From the NCBI RefSeq assembly GCF_027887165.1, contig NC_077227.1, forward strand, positions 64,366,607 through 64,430,606: a stretch of 64,000 bases of DNA, in the 5' to 3' direction. The position numbers were made by a program, and so were the translations under genes. Each line of letters opens with the position of its first letter. Position 1 is the first letter of the stretch. Below the pieces are notes generated by a model, which worked only from the letters and a program-made list of their open reading frames with translations, was not told the origin of the DNA and made no database searches. Of the stretch, positions 23,702 to 36,699 are shown piece after piece. This DNA is from Monodelphis domestica. Taxonomy: Eukaryota > Chordata > Mammalia > Didelphimorphia > Didelphidae.

Positions 23702-24073
23702 TTTTGATATTGACTGGCATCAAAAATGTGAATGAGAAGTTTTTTTGTGTGATAGTCACATCTGAACATTCATTTGAAGAGGGAAAGGCTATATGTTCAC
23801 AAAATGGTGGCCTATTGGCAGCCCCCCATAATGCCAGGGAGAACAGAGACCTGCAAGAACTGACCAAAAAGCACAATTTGCCAATCTTCCTGGGCATGAG
23901 TGATGAGAATATTGAAGGCACATTTCAATACCTAAATGGGAAACATATCATCCACACTAATTGGGTATCTGGAGAACCGAACAATACTGGGAATGAAGAC
24001 TGTGTTGAAATCTATACTGATGGCAAGTAGAATGATAAAGCTGTGACTTAAAACAGCAAGTCGTTTGTGAACT
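23702..24073 (+). pseudogene. MBL1: MBL-like collectin, exon 4: C-type lectin exon, broken
   Basis: Acceptor 'tttctcctttacag', phase 1. It encodes VLILTGIKNVNEKFF, then a collectin CRD: KAICSQNGG, AAPHNARENR, FLGMSDENIEGTF, HTNWVSGEPNN (mannose-type EPN), EDCVEIYTDGK. The Trp of the WND Ca2+ motif is replaced by TAG (24,028-24,030). Just after 'aatgataaa' the frame slips by one missing base; the remaining residues, ending in a VVCEL-like sequence, lie in another frame. With the stop in exon 3 this makes at least three lesions, so the lectin end is a pseudogene. Human MBL1 is also a pseudogene (MBL1P). The VEIYTDG block recalls SP-A, so an SP-A-related origin of this exon is possible. Confidence 0.8.
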
Positions 24074-24079
24074 TTATGC

Positions 24080-24940
24080 TGAACCATGTGTTTCTAAAGG
24101 GCAACTTGGTTCATTGGCATTGCTGGCATACTCTTTCAGAATTTCTTGGGCAGGGGTTCTAATTTTATCTACAGGTACAATGAGATTTGCCATTTGAGAA
24201 TTCCTTAAATAATATTCATCACAAATTTGCCTGACCTTATGTCCTCAAGAGAGAGACTTACTTCAATGAAAAGATCCTACCAGGATGAAATATAAGTGCT
24301 GTAGATAATGAAACAGGGTATAATTTAGGGCATCTCCTCTAGGACCTTTGGATTATACTTTGGGGAGAGGAATAAGAAACTAATAGAGAGAATTCAATGA
24401 AAACTACAAAGATAGTCTATGGCCAAAGGGGGAAAGGCCATTTCATTTTAGACAAGATAAGCATTGTAAGTGACAATTCACAGAATGAAGCATTTAAAAA
24501 AGAAAATATTTTAATATTGCATGTTATTACCTAATATTGGAAATATCATGGATCAAAAACAATTTTAGAAATGACCAAATTTAAGAGATGGATAATATTG
24601 GAAACCACCTAAAGCACAAATCCCTTCTCCAAGAAGTACTCATCCCACTTTAATATGAATGATAGAAAACTCATTACATTCTGAAGCTGCTTGTTTCCAT
24701 TGCTGGCCATCTCTTGTTTAAAAAGTTCTCTCTTAAAATTAATCCAAATTTGCCTCACTGAAACTTCCAGTCAGTGACCATTGTCCTCTCCTCTGTAACT
24801 ACAAGGGCAAGTCTAATCTCTATTCTACATACAATTTTAACTACCTATAATGTTTTTATAAACACTGGAGGGAGGAATATTATTTCTCCTGTCTTATCTT
24901 CTCCAGGCAAAATATCCCTGGTTATTCCAATTATCCTTCT
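24080..24940. other. 3' flank of the MBL-like pseudogene, with L3/CR1 fragment
   Basis: 24,590-24,850 has antisense CR1/L3 phrases ('aaaactcattacattctgaa', 'aatccaaatttgcctcactg', 'ctacaagggcaagtctaat'). The rest is unassigned. No convincing polyadenylation signal was found right after the CRD exon. Confidence 0.5.
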
Positions 24941-24942
24941 GT

Positions 24943-25383
24943 TTTTTTAACTTTTACCTTCTGTCTTAGTATTGACACTAAGTATTGGTTCCAAGGCAGA
25001 AAAGAGGTAGGGACTAGGCAATTGGGGTTAAGTGACTTGTCTAGGATCACAAAACTAGGAAGTGTCTGAGACCAGGACTAAACCTGGGACCTCCTAACTC
25101 TAAATCTGGCTCTCAATCCACTGGGCCACCCAATTGCCCCCTCCCCACAAGCTTATATATATATATATATATATATTTCAATCTTTACCTTCTGTCTTAG
25201 AATCTTCTTAGAACAATACTATATATTGGTTTTAAGGCAGAAGAGTTATAAGAGCTAAGCAATGGGGGTTAAATGAGTTGCCCAGAGTCAAAAAGTAGGG
25301 AGTATCTGGGGCCAAATTAGAACCTAAGACTTTCTATCTCTAGGCTTGATTCTCTAACCACTTAGCCACCTGGCTGCCCCCTC
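24943..25383 (-). repeat. Two tandem CORE-SINEs separated by (TA)n
   Basis: 24,943-25,142 and 25,180-25,383 are near full-length SINEs, both in reverse, each with tail 'accttctgtctta', CORE and head. A TA microsatellite (25,157-25,178) lies between them. Confidence 0.85.
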
Positions 25384-25389
25384 CCCAAA

Positions 25390-28300
25390 TATATTTTTTT
25401 CTTTTAATTCAAAAATATTTATTTTCCCAATCACATGTGCTGATTGTCATCAAATGTTTTCCAAAATTATGAAATCTCAACTACCTCCTTCCCTCCCTTC
25501 TCTCTCCTCACTAAGAGACAGCAAGCAATTTGATTTGGACCATACATGTATTATATTTTGCACACTTGGTCATTTTTGGAAGAACACATTCAAACAAAAT
25601 CAAAGTCCCAAAATAAAACTTTAAATACACAGATGTAAAAGATAGAATTCTTTAATCTGCCTCTATCTGACTCAACAGTTCCTTTTTGGAAAGTACATAG
25701 CATTCCCTGTCATAAATCTCTCAGAATTATCCCAGTTCATTGCATTGCTGAGAATAGCCACATTTTCACAACTGATCATCATACAATGTTGCTGTTATTG
25801 TGTACAATGTTCTGCTTATTTCATTCTACATCAGTTCATATAGATCTTTTCACCTTTTTATGAAATCAAATCATCTTATCATTTCTTATAGTTCAATGTT
25901 ATTCCACCACCAACATGTACCACAATCTGTTCAGCCATTCAGCAACTGATAGTTTTCCAATTTCCAGTTCTTTACCAACAACAAAAAAGAAAAAGATCTG
26001 CTATAAATATTTTTTTACAAGTAGTTCACTTCCCCCTTTTGTTTTCACTTTGGGATATAGACTCAGCAGTGGTATTAAAGGATCAAAGGATATGTTCAGT
26101 TTTATGACCTCTTCGGCATACTTCAAATTGTCCTCCAAAATGGTAAGATCAGTTTACATTACCAGCAATGCATTAGTGTCCCAACTTTGCCACATCCCTT
26201 CCAACAGTTATCACTTCCATTTACTGTCATATTGGTCAATCTGATAGGTATGAGATGGGCATCTCAGCATTGTTTTGATTTGCACTTCTTTAATCAAGAG
26301 TGATTTTTTTCATATGATTATTAATAACTTTTATTTCTTCATCTGAAAATTGCTTATTCATATTATTTTACCATTTATCAATTAGAGAACTGTGTTCTTA
26401 TAAATTTGACTTAGTTCTCTACAAATTTGAGAAATTAGACCTTTTCCAGAGAAATTTGCTATAAAGGTTTTCCCTAGCTTGTTGTATCCCTTGGTCATAT
26501 TGGTTTTTTTTTGTAAAAAAGCTTTTTTAGTATAATTAAAATAATTGTTTTTTTATTTTTTAATGCTTTCTATATCTTGTTTGGTCATAAATGTTTCCCT
26601 TTTCCTTAGATCTAGTATGTCTAGGCCACCTTCCTTCATATTTTTTTTCATTAATTGCCCTGTTTTTCTTCATCTTTTCTTCTTCCAGATGAATTTTGTT
26701 ATTTTTTTCCTAGTTATGTAAAATAGTTAATTGGTAGTTTGGTTGGTATGGCACTGTATAAGTAAATTAATTTAAGTAGAATTGTCATTTTTATTATATT
26801 AACTCAGCCTATCCATTATCAATTAATATTTTCCAATTATTTAGATCTGACTTTATTTGTGTGATAAGTGTTTTGTAATTTTTTTCATATAATTCCTGGG
26901 TTTGTCTTGGCAAGTAAATTCCCAAGTATTTAATATTATGTAGAGTTATTTTAAATGGAATTTGTCTTTCTCTCTCTTGTGCTGAACTTTATTGATAACA
27001 TATAGAAATGCTGATGATTTACATGGGTTTATTCTATATCCTGCTATTTTACTAAAGTTATTAATTATTTAAACAAGTTTTTAGTTGATTTTCTAGGATT
27101 CTCTAAGTATACCATCATATCATCTTCAAAGAGTGATAGTTTAGTTTTCTCATTGCCTGCTTTAATTCCTTTTTTGTTTTCTTATTGCTAAAGCTATCAT
27201 TTCTAATACAATATTAAATAACAGAGGTGATAATGGGCACCCTTGTTTCAGCTGTGATCTTATTGGGAAGACTTCTAAATCTTCTCCATTGCAGATTACA
27301 CTTGATTGTTTTATGCAGATACTACTTCCATTTTAAAGAATGACCCATTTATTTCTATGTTTTCTAATGTTTTTATTAGGAATGAATATTATATTTTGTC
27401 AAAGGCTTTCTCTGAATCTATTGAGATAATCATGTGATTTCTGTTACCTTGTTATTGATATGTTGAATTATGCTGGTATTTTCCCAATATTAAACCAACC
27501 TTCCATTCCAGGTATAAATCCCACTTGGTCTTGGTGACTGATACTTGTGATATGTTGCTATTATCTCCTTGCTGGTATTTTATTTAAATTTTGTTCGTCT
27601 CTTCATTAATGAAATTATTGACTGTTTCTATAATTCATTCTTTGGTCCACCCCTTTATTAGCATTAGATTATTTGGTTTCCAATTGATTTTTTTAAATTT
27701 TTCTCTCCATAGTTTTTAATACATTATGATCTGAAAATGATACATTTATTATTTCTGCTTTTTTGCATTTAGCTGTGATGTTTTTATGCCCCAATACAGT
27801 CATAATTTGTGTAAGTACCATCTATTGCTGAAAATAAGGTAGATTATTTTATATTCCCATTCAGTTTTCTCCAGAGATCTATTAGTTCTAACACTTCTAA
27901 AATTTCACTCACTTCCTTTACTTCTTTCTTGTTTAAGTTTTTGGTTCAATTTTTCTAGATCTGAAAAAATGAAGTTGAGGTCCCCCACCAGTATAGTTTA
28001 CTATCTATTTCCTCTTGAAGCTCATTACTTTCTCCCTTAAAATTTTTGAGGCTATACCATTTGGTGTATATATGTTTAGTACTGATATTGTTCCTTAGTC
28101 TCTAGTACCTTTTAGCAAGATGTAATTTTCTTCCTTCTATCTTTTAATTAAGATCTATTTTTGCTTTAACTTTGTCTGAGATGAAAATTGTTACACCTGC
28201 TTTTTTTAAAACTTCAGATGATGCACAATAAATTTTTCTTCAGACCTTTAACTTTACTCTTTGTGGGCTTCCCTGCTTCAAACATGTTTCTTATAAACCA

Positions 28301-28535
28301 CATATCATAGGATTCTGGTTTTTAATGCACTTTATCCATTTCCATTTTATGGATTTCATCCAAATCACATTCACAGTTATGATTACAAACTGTGTATCCC
28401 CTTCAATTTTATTTTCCCCTTTTGATCCTGTTCTTTCTCCTGTCACTCTGCCCCTTCTCAGAAGTATTTTGCTTAATGACCCCCTCCTTACTTCCCCCAC
28501 CTTTCTATTACCACTTCTCTTTGTCTCATTCCCTC
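25390..28535 (-). mobile_element. Old L1 LINE, 3' part (L1 copy 2)
   Basis: The minus strand reads as the L1 3' UTR and ORF2, colinear with L1 copy 1. The element resumes at 33,940 after a nested younger L1. Around 27,602 about 0.8 kb of ORF2 present in copy 1 (roughly 3,010-3,785) is missing, and the junction falls on the sequence 'cattaatgaaatt' that occurs at both ends of the missing part. No intact ORF. Confidence 0.85.
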
Positions 28536-31500
28536 TTTTTTTTAACATTATTTTATTTGGTCATTTCCAAACATTATTCACTGGAAACAAAGATCATTTT
28601 CTTTTCCTCACCCCCCTTCCCTCTCCCATAGCTGACACACGATTCCACTGTTTATCACATGTGTTACTGTTTCTAACCCATTTCCATGTTATTGGTATTT
28701 GCATTAGAGTGTTCATTTAGAGTCTCTCCTCAGTCTTATCACCTCCACCCCTGTAGTCAGGCAGTTGCTTTTCCTCATTGTTTTTACTCCCACAGTTTAT
28801 CCTCTGCTTGTGGATAGTATTTTTTAGATCCCTGCAGATTGTTCAGGGACATTGCATTGACACCAATGGAGAATTCCACTACTTTCGATTGTACCACAGT
28901 GTAGCAGTCTCTGTGTATAATGATTTCCTGGTTCTACTCCTTTTGCTCTGTATCACTTCTTGGAGGTTGTTCCAGTCTCCATGGAATTCCTCTTTTAGCA
29001 CAATAGTATTCCATCACCAACATATACCACAATTTGTTCAGCCATTCCCCAATTGATGGGCATCCCCTCATTTTCCAATTTTTGGCCATCACAAAGAGTG
29101 CAGCTATGAATATTCTTGTACAAGTCTTTTTCCTTATTATCTCTTTGGGGTACAAACCCAGCAGTGCTATAGCAGGATCAAAGGGCAGACAGTCTTTTAT
29201 CACCCTTTGGGCATAGTTCCAAATTGCCCTCCTGAATGCTTGGATCAATTCACAACTCCACCAGCAATGAATTAGTGTCCCTACTTTGCCACATCCCCTC
29301 CAGCATTCATTACTTTCCATAGCTGTTATGTTAGCCAATCTGCTAGGTGTGAGGTGATACCTCAGAGATGTTTTGATTTGCATCTCTCTGAGTATAAGAG
29401 ATGTAGAGCACTTTTTCATGTGCTTATTAATAGTTTTGATTTCTTTGGCTGAGAACTGCCTGTTCATGTCCCTTGCCAATTTATCAATTGGAGAATGGCT
29501 TGATTTTTTGTACAATTGATTTAGTTCTTTGTATATTTGAGTAATTAAACCTTTGTCAGAGGTTTTTATGAAGATTGTTTCCCAATTTGTTGCTTCCCTT
29601 CTAATTTTAGTTATATTGGTTTTGTTTGTACAAAAACATTTTAATTTGATGCATTCCAGATTATTTATTTTGCATTTTGTAACTCTTTCTAAGTCTTGCT
29701 TGGTTTTGAAGTGTTTCCCTTCTCAAAGGTCTGACGTGTACTATTCTGTGTTCACCTAATTTTCTTATGGTTTCCTTCTTTATGTTCAAGTCATTCACCC
29801 ATTTTGAATTTATCTTGGTGTAGGGTGTAAGGTGTTGATTTAAACCTAATCTTTCCCACACTGTCCTCCAATTTTCCCAGCAGTTTTTATGAAATAGTGG
29901 ATTTTTGTCCCAAAAGCTGGGATCTTTGGGTTTGTCATATACTGTCTTCCTGATGTCATTTATCCCGAATCTATTCCACTGATCCTCCTTTCTGTCTCTT
30001 AGCCAGTACCAGATTGTTTTGGTGACCACTGCTTTATAATATAGTCTGAGATCTGGGACTGCAAGGCCCCCTTCCTTTGTATTTTTTTTTATTATTTCCC
30101 TGGATATCCTTGATCTTTTGTTCTTCAAAATGAACTTTGTTATGGAAATTTTTTGAAAGTTCCATGGGTATGGCACTAAATAGATAGATGAGTTTGGGTA
30201 GGATGGTCATTTTTATTATATTGGCTCGTCCTACTCATGAACAGTTAATGTTTTTCCAATTGTTCAAGTCTAGTTTTAGTTGTATGGAGAGTGTTTTGTA
30301 GTTGTGTTCATATAGTTCCTGTGTTTGTCTCGGGAGATAGATTCCTAAATATTTTATTTTGTCTAAGGTATTTTGAATGGGATTTCTCTTTCTAGTTCTT
30401 GCTGCTGAGCTGTGTTGGAATTATATAGAAATGCCGATGACTTATGTGGGTTTGTTTTGTATCCTACAACTTTCCTAAAGTTGTTGATTATTTTGATTAG
30501 CTTTTTGGTTGAATCTCTAGGATTCTTTAAGTAGACCATCATGTCATCTGCAAAGAGCGATAATTTGGTCTCCTCCTTGCCTATTTTAATGCCTTCAATT
30601 TCTTTTTCTTCTCTAATTGCTACTGCTATTGTTTCTAATACAATGTCAAATAATAAAGATGATAATGGGCATCCTTGTTTCACTCCTGATCTTAATGGGA
30701 ATGGATTTAGTTTATCCCCATTACAGATGATATTAGTTGATGGTTTTAGATATATACTGTTTATTATTTTTAGGAATGTCCCTTCTATTCCTATGCTTTC
30801 CAGTGCTTTTAATAGGAATGGGTGTTGTATTTTATCAAAGGCTTTTTCTGCATCTATTGAAATAATCATGTGATTTTTGTTGGTTTGCTTGTTGATGTGG
30901 TCAATTATGTGGATGGTTTTCCTAATATTGAACCAGCCCTGCATCCCTGGTAGGAATCCTATTTGATCATGGTGAATGATTCTTCTGATCACTTGCTGGA
31001 GTCTTTTTGCTAGTATCCTATTTAAGATTTTTGCATCTATATTCATTAGGGAGATTGGTCTATAATTTTCTTTCTCTGTTTTTGACCTGCCTTGCTTTGG
31101 AATTAGTACCATGTTTGTGTCATAAAAGGAATTTGGTAGAACTTCTTCTTTGCTTATTATGTCAAATAGTTTGTATAGTATTGGAGTTAGCTGTTCTTTG
31201 AATGTTTGATAGAATTCACTGGTGAATCCGTCAGGCCCTGGGAATTTTTACTTAGGAAGTTCTTTGATGGCCTGTTGGATTTCTTTTTCTGATATGGGAT
31301 TATTTAAGAAATCTATTTCTTCTTCTGTTAGTCTAGGCAATTTATATTTTTGTAAATATTCATCCATATCACCTAGGTTGATATATTTATTGCCATATAG
31401 TTGGGCAAAGTAGATTTTAATGATTGCCTTAATTTCCTCTTCATTAGAGGTGAGATCCCCTTTTCATCCTTGATGCTGTTAATTTGCCTTTCTTCTTTCC

Positions 31501-33939
31501 TTTTTTAAATTAGATTGACCAGTACTTTGTCTATTTTGTCTGTTTTTTCAAAGTACCAGCTTCTAGTCTTGTTTATTCGCTCAATAGTTCTATCACTTTC
31601 GATTTTATTAATTTCTCCCTTAATTTTTAGGATCTCTAATTTGGTTTTCTTCTGATGGTTTTTAATTTGTTCGTTCTCAAGGTTTTTGATTTGCATTTCC
31701 AATTCCTTGATCTCTGTCCTACCTAATTTGTTAATATATGCACTCAGGGATATGAATTTTCCTCTAAGTACTGCCTTGGCTGTGTCCCATAAGATTTGAA
31801 AGGATGTCTCACTGTTGTCATTTTCCTCAATGAAATTAATTGTTTCTATGATTTCTTCTCTAACTAACCGATTTTGGAGAATCATATTATTTAATTTCCA
31901 ATTAATTTTTGATTTGGCTCTCCATGTACCCTTACTGATCAATATTTTTATTGCCTTGTGATCTGAAAAGGCTGCATTTATTATTTCTGCTTTTCTGCAT
32001 TTGAGTGCCATATTTCTGTGACCTAGTGTATGATCTATGTGTATGATCTATTTTTGTGAATGTGCCATGTGGTGCTGAAAAGAAGGTGTATTCCTTTTTG
32101 TCCCTATTTATTTTTCTCCATATGTCTATTAACTCTAATTTTTCTAAGGTTTCATTCACCTCTTTTACCTCTTTCTTGTTTATTTTTTGGTTTGATTAAT
32201 CTAAATTTGATAGTGGTTGGTTCAAGTCTCCCACTAATATTGTTTTACTGTCTATTTCCTCCTTCAATTCTCCTAGTTTCTCCATTAAAAATTTGGATGC
32301 TATACCATTTGGTGCATACATGTTGATTAGTGATATTTCCTCATTGTCTATACTCCCTTTTAACAGAATATATTTACCTTCCCTATCCCTTTTGATCAGG
32401 TCTATTTTTGCTTTGGCTTTGTCAGATATCATGATTGCAACTCCTGCCTTCTTTCTATCAGCTGAGGCCCAAAAGGTCTTACTCCAACCTTTAATTCTTA
32501 CCTTGTGAGTGTCAATCCACCTCATATGTGTTTCTTGAAGACAACAAATGGTAGGGCTTTGGGTTCTAATCCAATCTGCTATTTGTCTACATTTTATGGG
32601 TGAGTTCATCCCGTTCATGTTCAAAGTTATGATTGTCATTTGTGGATTTGCTGGCATTTTGATATCTTCCCCTAGTTCTGACCTTTCTTCTTTAGCTATT
32701 TCCTTTTGAACCAGTGATTTACTTTGGGTCAGCCCCCCTAGTCCCCTCCCTTGATATGCTTCCTTTTCTAGCCCCTTCATTTTTATGCTCCCTTCCCCTC
32801 CCCCTCTCCTTCCCTCCCTTTTTATACTTCCTCCCCCATCCCCCTCCTTAATTTTCCTTTCTTTCTTGCCCTATTGGATAAGATAGAATTCAGGATCCCA
32901 TTGGATCTAGATGTTCTTCCCTCTCAGATTTGATTTCACTGAGAGTAAGGTTTAAGTAATTCCACTTCATGCTCTCTTCCTCTCCTTCTCATATGAGAGT
33001 TCTTCCCCTCCCCTTCCCATGTGTATCATTATATGGGAAAGATTATTCTATTAAGTCCCCCTCTATTTCTTGAAGTAAATCTTAGTATTATCGACGGTCC
33101 CCCCCCCTCTCTTTTCCTTTCTTTGCCCTCACTTTCACCAAATCTTCTTAATGCCCCAATCTTTCCCTATGCATGTTTCTTCTAACTACTCTTATGATGC
33201 ATACAATTTTTGAGAGTTACCCAAAACATTTTCCCCACATATTAATATATATGATTTGATGTAAATGTAATACTTATAGAAGAGAGTTTGAATTAAAGAA
33301 AAAGATAAGATTTATCTCCTTTTCCCTTTCTTTCATATTTACCTTTCCATGTTTCTCTTGCTTTCTGTGCTTGGATATCAAATTTTCCACTAAGTTCTGG
33401 TCTTTTCTTAGCAAATGCTTGGAAATCTTCTATTTTGTTGAATGCCCATACTTTCCCCTGGAAGTATATAGTCAGTTTTGCTGGGTAGTTGATTCTTGGT
33501 TGGTGACTCAGCTCTCTTGCCTTTCTAAATATCGTGTTCCATGCTTTGCGGTCTCTTAGTGTGTTAGCCGCTAAGTCATGTGTGATCCTTATGGGAGCCC
33601 CCTTATATCTGATGCTCCTCTTCTTGGCTTCTTGTAGGATTTTCTCCTTTTCTTGGAAGCTCTTGAATTTGGCAATTACATTCCTGGGGGTTGTCTTTTG
33701 GGTATTTAGTATAGAGGATGTTCTATGAACCCTTTCTATTTCTATTTTTCCCCTTTGCTCCAGAACCTGTGGGCAATTTTCTTCAATAATCTCCTTCGCC
33801 TCTGTGGAGTACTGGGGAGTCCTTCTGTTCCTCCAAAGGTGATTTTTGTGCTCCTTTGATGTAGTCTATTTCATTCGGTGCCGGGGAGAGGAAGCGTGTG
33901 GCTTCTAGATTGCAGCCATGTTTACCATCTTATTCCCTC
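28524..33939 (-). mobile_element. Younger L1 LINE nested in an older L1 (L1 copy 3)
   Basis: A 5.4-kb L1 (28,536-33,927) is flanked by a 12-bp target duplication, 'tctcattccctc' (28,524-28,535) and 'tcttattccctc' (33,928-33,939), with an A-tail at its 3' end (T-run from 28,536). ORF2 survives in pieces on the minus strand. These are the endonuclease at 32,196-32,780 (motifs NMNG, QETHM, MYAPN, GDLN), a central part at 31,505-32,011, reverse transcriptase at 30,363-31,112 ([27 protein letters not shown]), the region at 29,661-30,176 and the Cys-rich C-terminus at 28,934-29,515 (CWRGCGKV...SCEL). Only the C-terminal part of ORF1 is present (about 33,380-33,840), joined to about 90 bp of 5' UTR. 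It cannot move by itself. Confidence 0.92.
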
Positions 33940-34291
33940 TTATTCCCCTCCTACTCCTCTATAAGGTCAAGTAGAATCTTATACACAAATAAGTATGGTT
34001 GTTATTACCTCTCTGAGTCAATTATGATGGGTAAGATTTAAACATTGTTCATCACTCCACTCCACTGTACTAGTTTTTCATGCCTCTTTAGGTGAGATAA
34101 TTTACCCCATTCCACATCTCTCTTCCCTTTTTTCTCAGTGCAATTCCCTTTTTCACCTCTTGATTTTTATGTTGCATGTCATATCATACTATTCTGCTTA
34201 TGACCACACCTTCTGTCTAAGGGTACTCCTAACTGCCTTAATACTGATGATTTTTTTTAAGAATTACAAATGTCATCTTTCCATGTAGGAA

Positions 34292-34352
34292 TATATATAT
34301 ATATATATTATTTATATATATATATGTATATGTATACATATATATATATATA
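34292..34352. repeat. (TA)n microsatellite inside L1 copy 2
   Basis: Imperfect TATATA run with TATG and TATTTA interruptions. Confidence 0.85.
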
Positions 34353-35589
34353 TAAATCTTATCAAATCCCTTAACTTTTGTCTTTCTTTTTACCTTTTTA
34401 GGCTTCTCTTGGGTCTTGTGTTTAGATATTGAATTTTTGGTTTAGATCTGGTCTTTTCAACAGGAATGCTTGGAAATTTTCTATTTTAGTAAATAACCAC
34501 TTTTTCTTTTGAACAAATATACTCAATTTTGCTGGATAGGTGATTCTGGGTTATAAACCTATATCTTTTACCTTCCAGAATATCACATTCCAAGCCTTCC
34601 TAATTCTTTAATGTAGAAGCTGTTATGTCCTATGTAATCCTGGCTATAGCTTCATGGTATTTAAATTGTTTTTCTGGTTGATTGAAATGTTTGCTCCTTG
34701 TCTTGGGGAGTCTTGAATTTCATTATACTATTCCTGGAAGTTGCCATTTAGGGATTTATTGCCAGGGGAGGTGATCTGTGGATTCTTTCAATTTCTATTT
34801 TACCCTCTTGTTCAAGAATTTCAGGGCAGTTTGCTTTGATAATTTCTTGAATGTTGATGTCTAGGATTTTTTTTTAATCATGGCTTTCAGGTAAGTTTAA
34901 TAATTTTTAAATTGTGTCTCTTGGATCTATTTTTCATGTCAGAAGTTTTTTTCAATAAGATGTTTTGGGTTTTCTTCTTTTTTATTTTTGATGTCTCCTA
35001 AAGTCACTAGCGTCTACTTACAGAATTTTAATTTTTATGAAATTATTTTCTTCAAAGAATTTTTGAACCTCCTTTTCCATTTGGCTAATTCTGCTGTTAT
35101 TTTCTTCTTCTATTGCTTCCTCATTTTTCCTCTATCTCTTTTAATTGATTTTTGAAATCCTTTTTGAGCTTTTCCAGAGCCTAAGACCAGTTGTTTTTTT
35201 TTTAAGTTTTGCATGTATTTGCTTTGGTTTCACTGTCCCCTCCTGTGTTCCTTGGTCTTCTTTATCTCCATAAAAAATTCCTACAGTTGGGTATTTTTTA
35301 AATGTTTGCTTATTTTTCCAGTCCTTTTCTTGACTTTCACTTTTATTTTAAGGGTAAGCTCCATTCTCAGTGTAGAGAGGGCATTCTCTTAAATCTCAGT
35401 TTTTCCCTGCTGTTACCCTTAATTCTATTTCTGGGTTTTTGCAAGTTTCAGTTATTCTTAAGTAGTTTGATGGCCTGTGGACCAGGAGCTCTGAAACTCG
35501 CTTCCTACTGCTGATTCAATCAATCCCTGGAACTGCTGATGGCTTGCAGAGCTCAAAGCACTATCATTTACCCTCTTCTGTGGCTTGAG

Positions 35590-35900
35590 TTTTAACATTA
35601 GGCTAGAATAAGGACTCTGGACTTCACTTTGGGCTTACACAGACCAGGTGTGCTGCAGACTGCCTTGCATTGAGGGTTAGTTCCACACTGCAGGTTTGAG
35701 CTGGAGTTCTAGGACTTGTTTTGGGCTTACACAGACTAGGCATGCTAGTAGATTGTCTTGCACTGGAATTCAGGATCTCACTGCTGGCTTGAGCAAATGT
35801 TCTGGGTCCCACCTTGGACTCATACCAGCTAGGTGCCTTTCTGACTGCCTTGTACTGTGGCTTGGGGCATTCATTAAGGCTTGGAACAGGGCTTGAAACT
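35590..35900 (-). repeat. Imperfect tandem repeat in the L1 5' UTR
   Basis: Three units of roughly 90 bp share the order 'gactt..ctttgggcttacacagac.agg', 'gc...gact.gccttgca.t' and 'ctg..ggctt'. Starts are near 35,617, 35,715 and 35,800. This recalls the monomeric promoter repeats of some mammalian L1 5' UTRs; promoter function is inferred only. Confidence 0.55.
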
Positions 35901-36194
35901 TTATGGGGTGGGAAAGGGATTGTACTGCTATTGGCTTAGGCTGAGTCTCAGAGTCTCCAGTTTGGCTTGGGGCCAGGCTCAGAACCTGGACAATAGATGT
36001 TTGGCAGAGGGCTTGCTCTTGACTTGCACTGGTACTCCTTGGTGTAGCCTCCAGTGAGCTGTGCTCCCTTCCTTTCTTAGTGAACCATTCCCTCTCTGCC
36101 TAACTTTCAAGTTGTTTTCTCATACTGGTTCAAGATTTCACTTCTTCAACTCTGCTATCTTCACTTCACCTCCAGAATCTTTTTTCCCAATCAT

Positions 36195-36690
36195 ATTTCC
36201 CAATCATATTTTTCCCAATCATATTCTTAATAGATATTATCTTTGACTACCACTTTTTCCTTCTTGCCATTTAAGTCTATAACCTGAAAAAAGAGATGGT
36301 TTCTTTTACCCCGTTTCTCTCTCAATCAGCCTTAGGAAAATATAGATTAAAATTTTAAGGACTTGTTTTAAAATTACAGTAGAGTAATTATCTTTGCTTT
36401 CATGCATTTCCCATTTTTTTCCAAAGATGAACAAGTTTAGAGCTCCTGCAATCATTATCTCTATTTCTCTCCCCTTCATATTCTTTTCTAATATGGTATT
36501 GATTTTGATGTTTGGTTCACATGAGTAACCTGTCAATCTATAGTCAAATTAATTCTTTGTACTGATGTCCAGTATCCCAGAACCTTCCTTATTTCTTCTT
36601 AAAAGAATAGTAGTGATATCCAAGCTTCTGAATGCTCCTGGGCATTTAACCTCTTTCATTTCTCAATTTTAAATCATATTTTCTGTCCAA
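36195..36690. other. Unassigned stretch with short repeats
   Basis: 'cccaatcatatt' occurs three times at 36,186-36,226. Otherwise no recognisable element. Confidence 0.4.
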
Positions 36691-36699
36691 GTTTTCATT

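Larger units (their letters stand above)
33940..36190 (-). mobile_element. Old L1 LINE, 5' part (L1 copy 2 resumed)
   Basis: Continues the element interrupted at 28,535: purine-rich inter-ORF spacer (33,945-34,380, on the minus strand), ORF1 (about 34,390-35,330) and a long 5' UTR that ends near 36,190 ('cacttcacctccagaatct' on the plus strand). The continuation matches copy 1 across the insertion point (4,600-5,630). Confidence 0.8.

Noticed and set aside
28325-28720. Hydrophobic plus-strand ORFs over the L1s (also at 4,340, 30,541 and 32,060)
   Set aside because: They are antisense shadows of pyrimidine-rich L1 complement.
35590-35900. Tandem repeats here and at 43,348 as CRISPR-like arrays
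   Set aside because: Units abut without spacers, are imperfect and lie in mammalian L1/LTR sequence.
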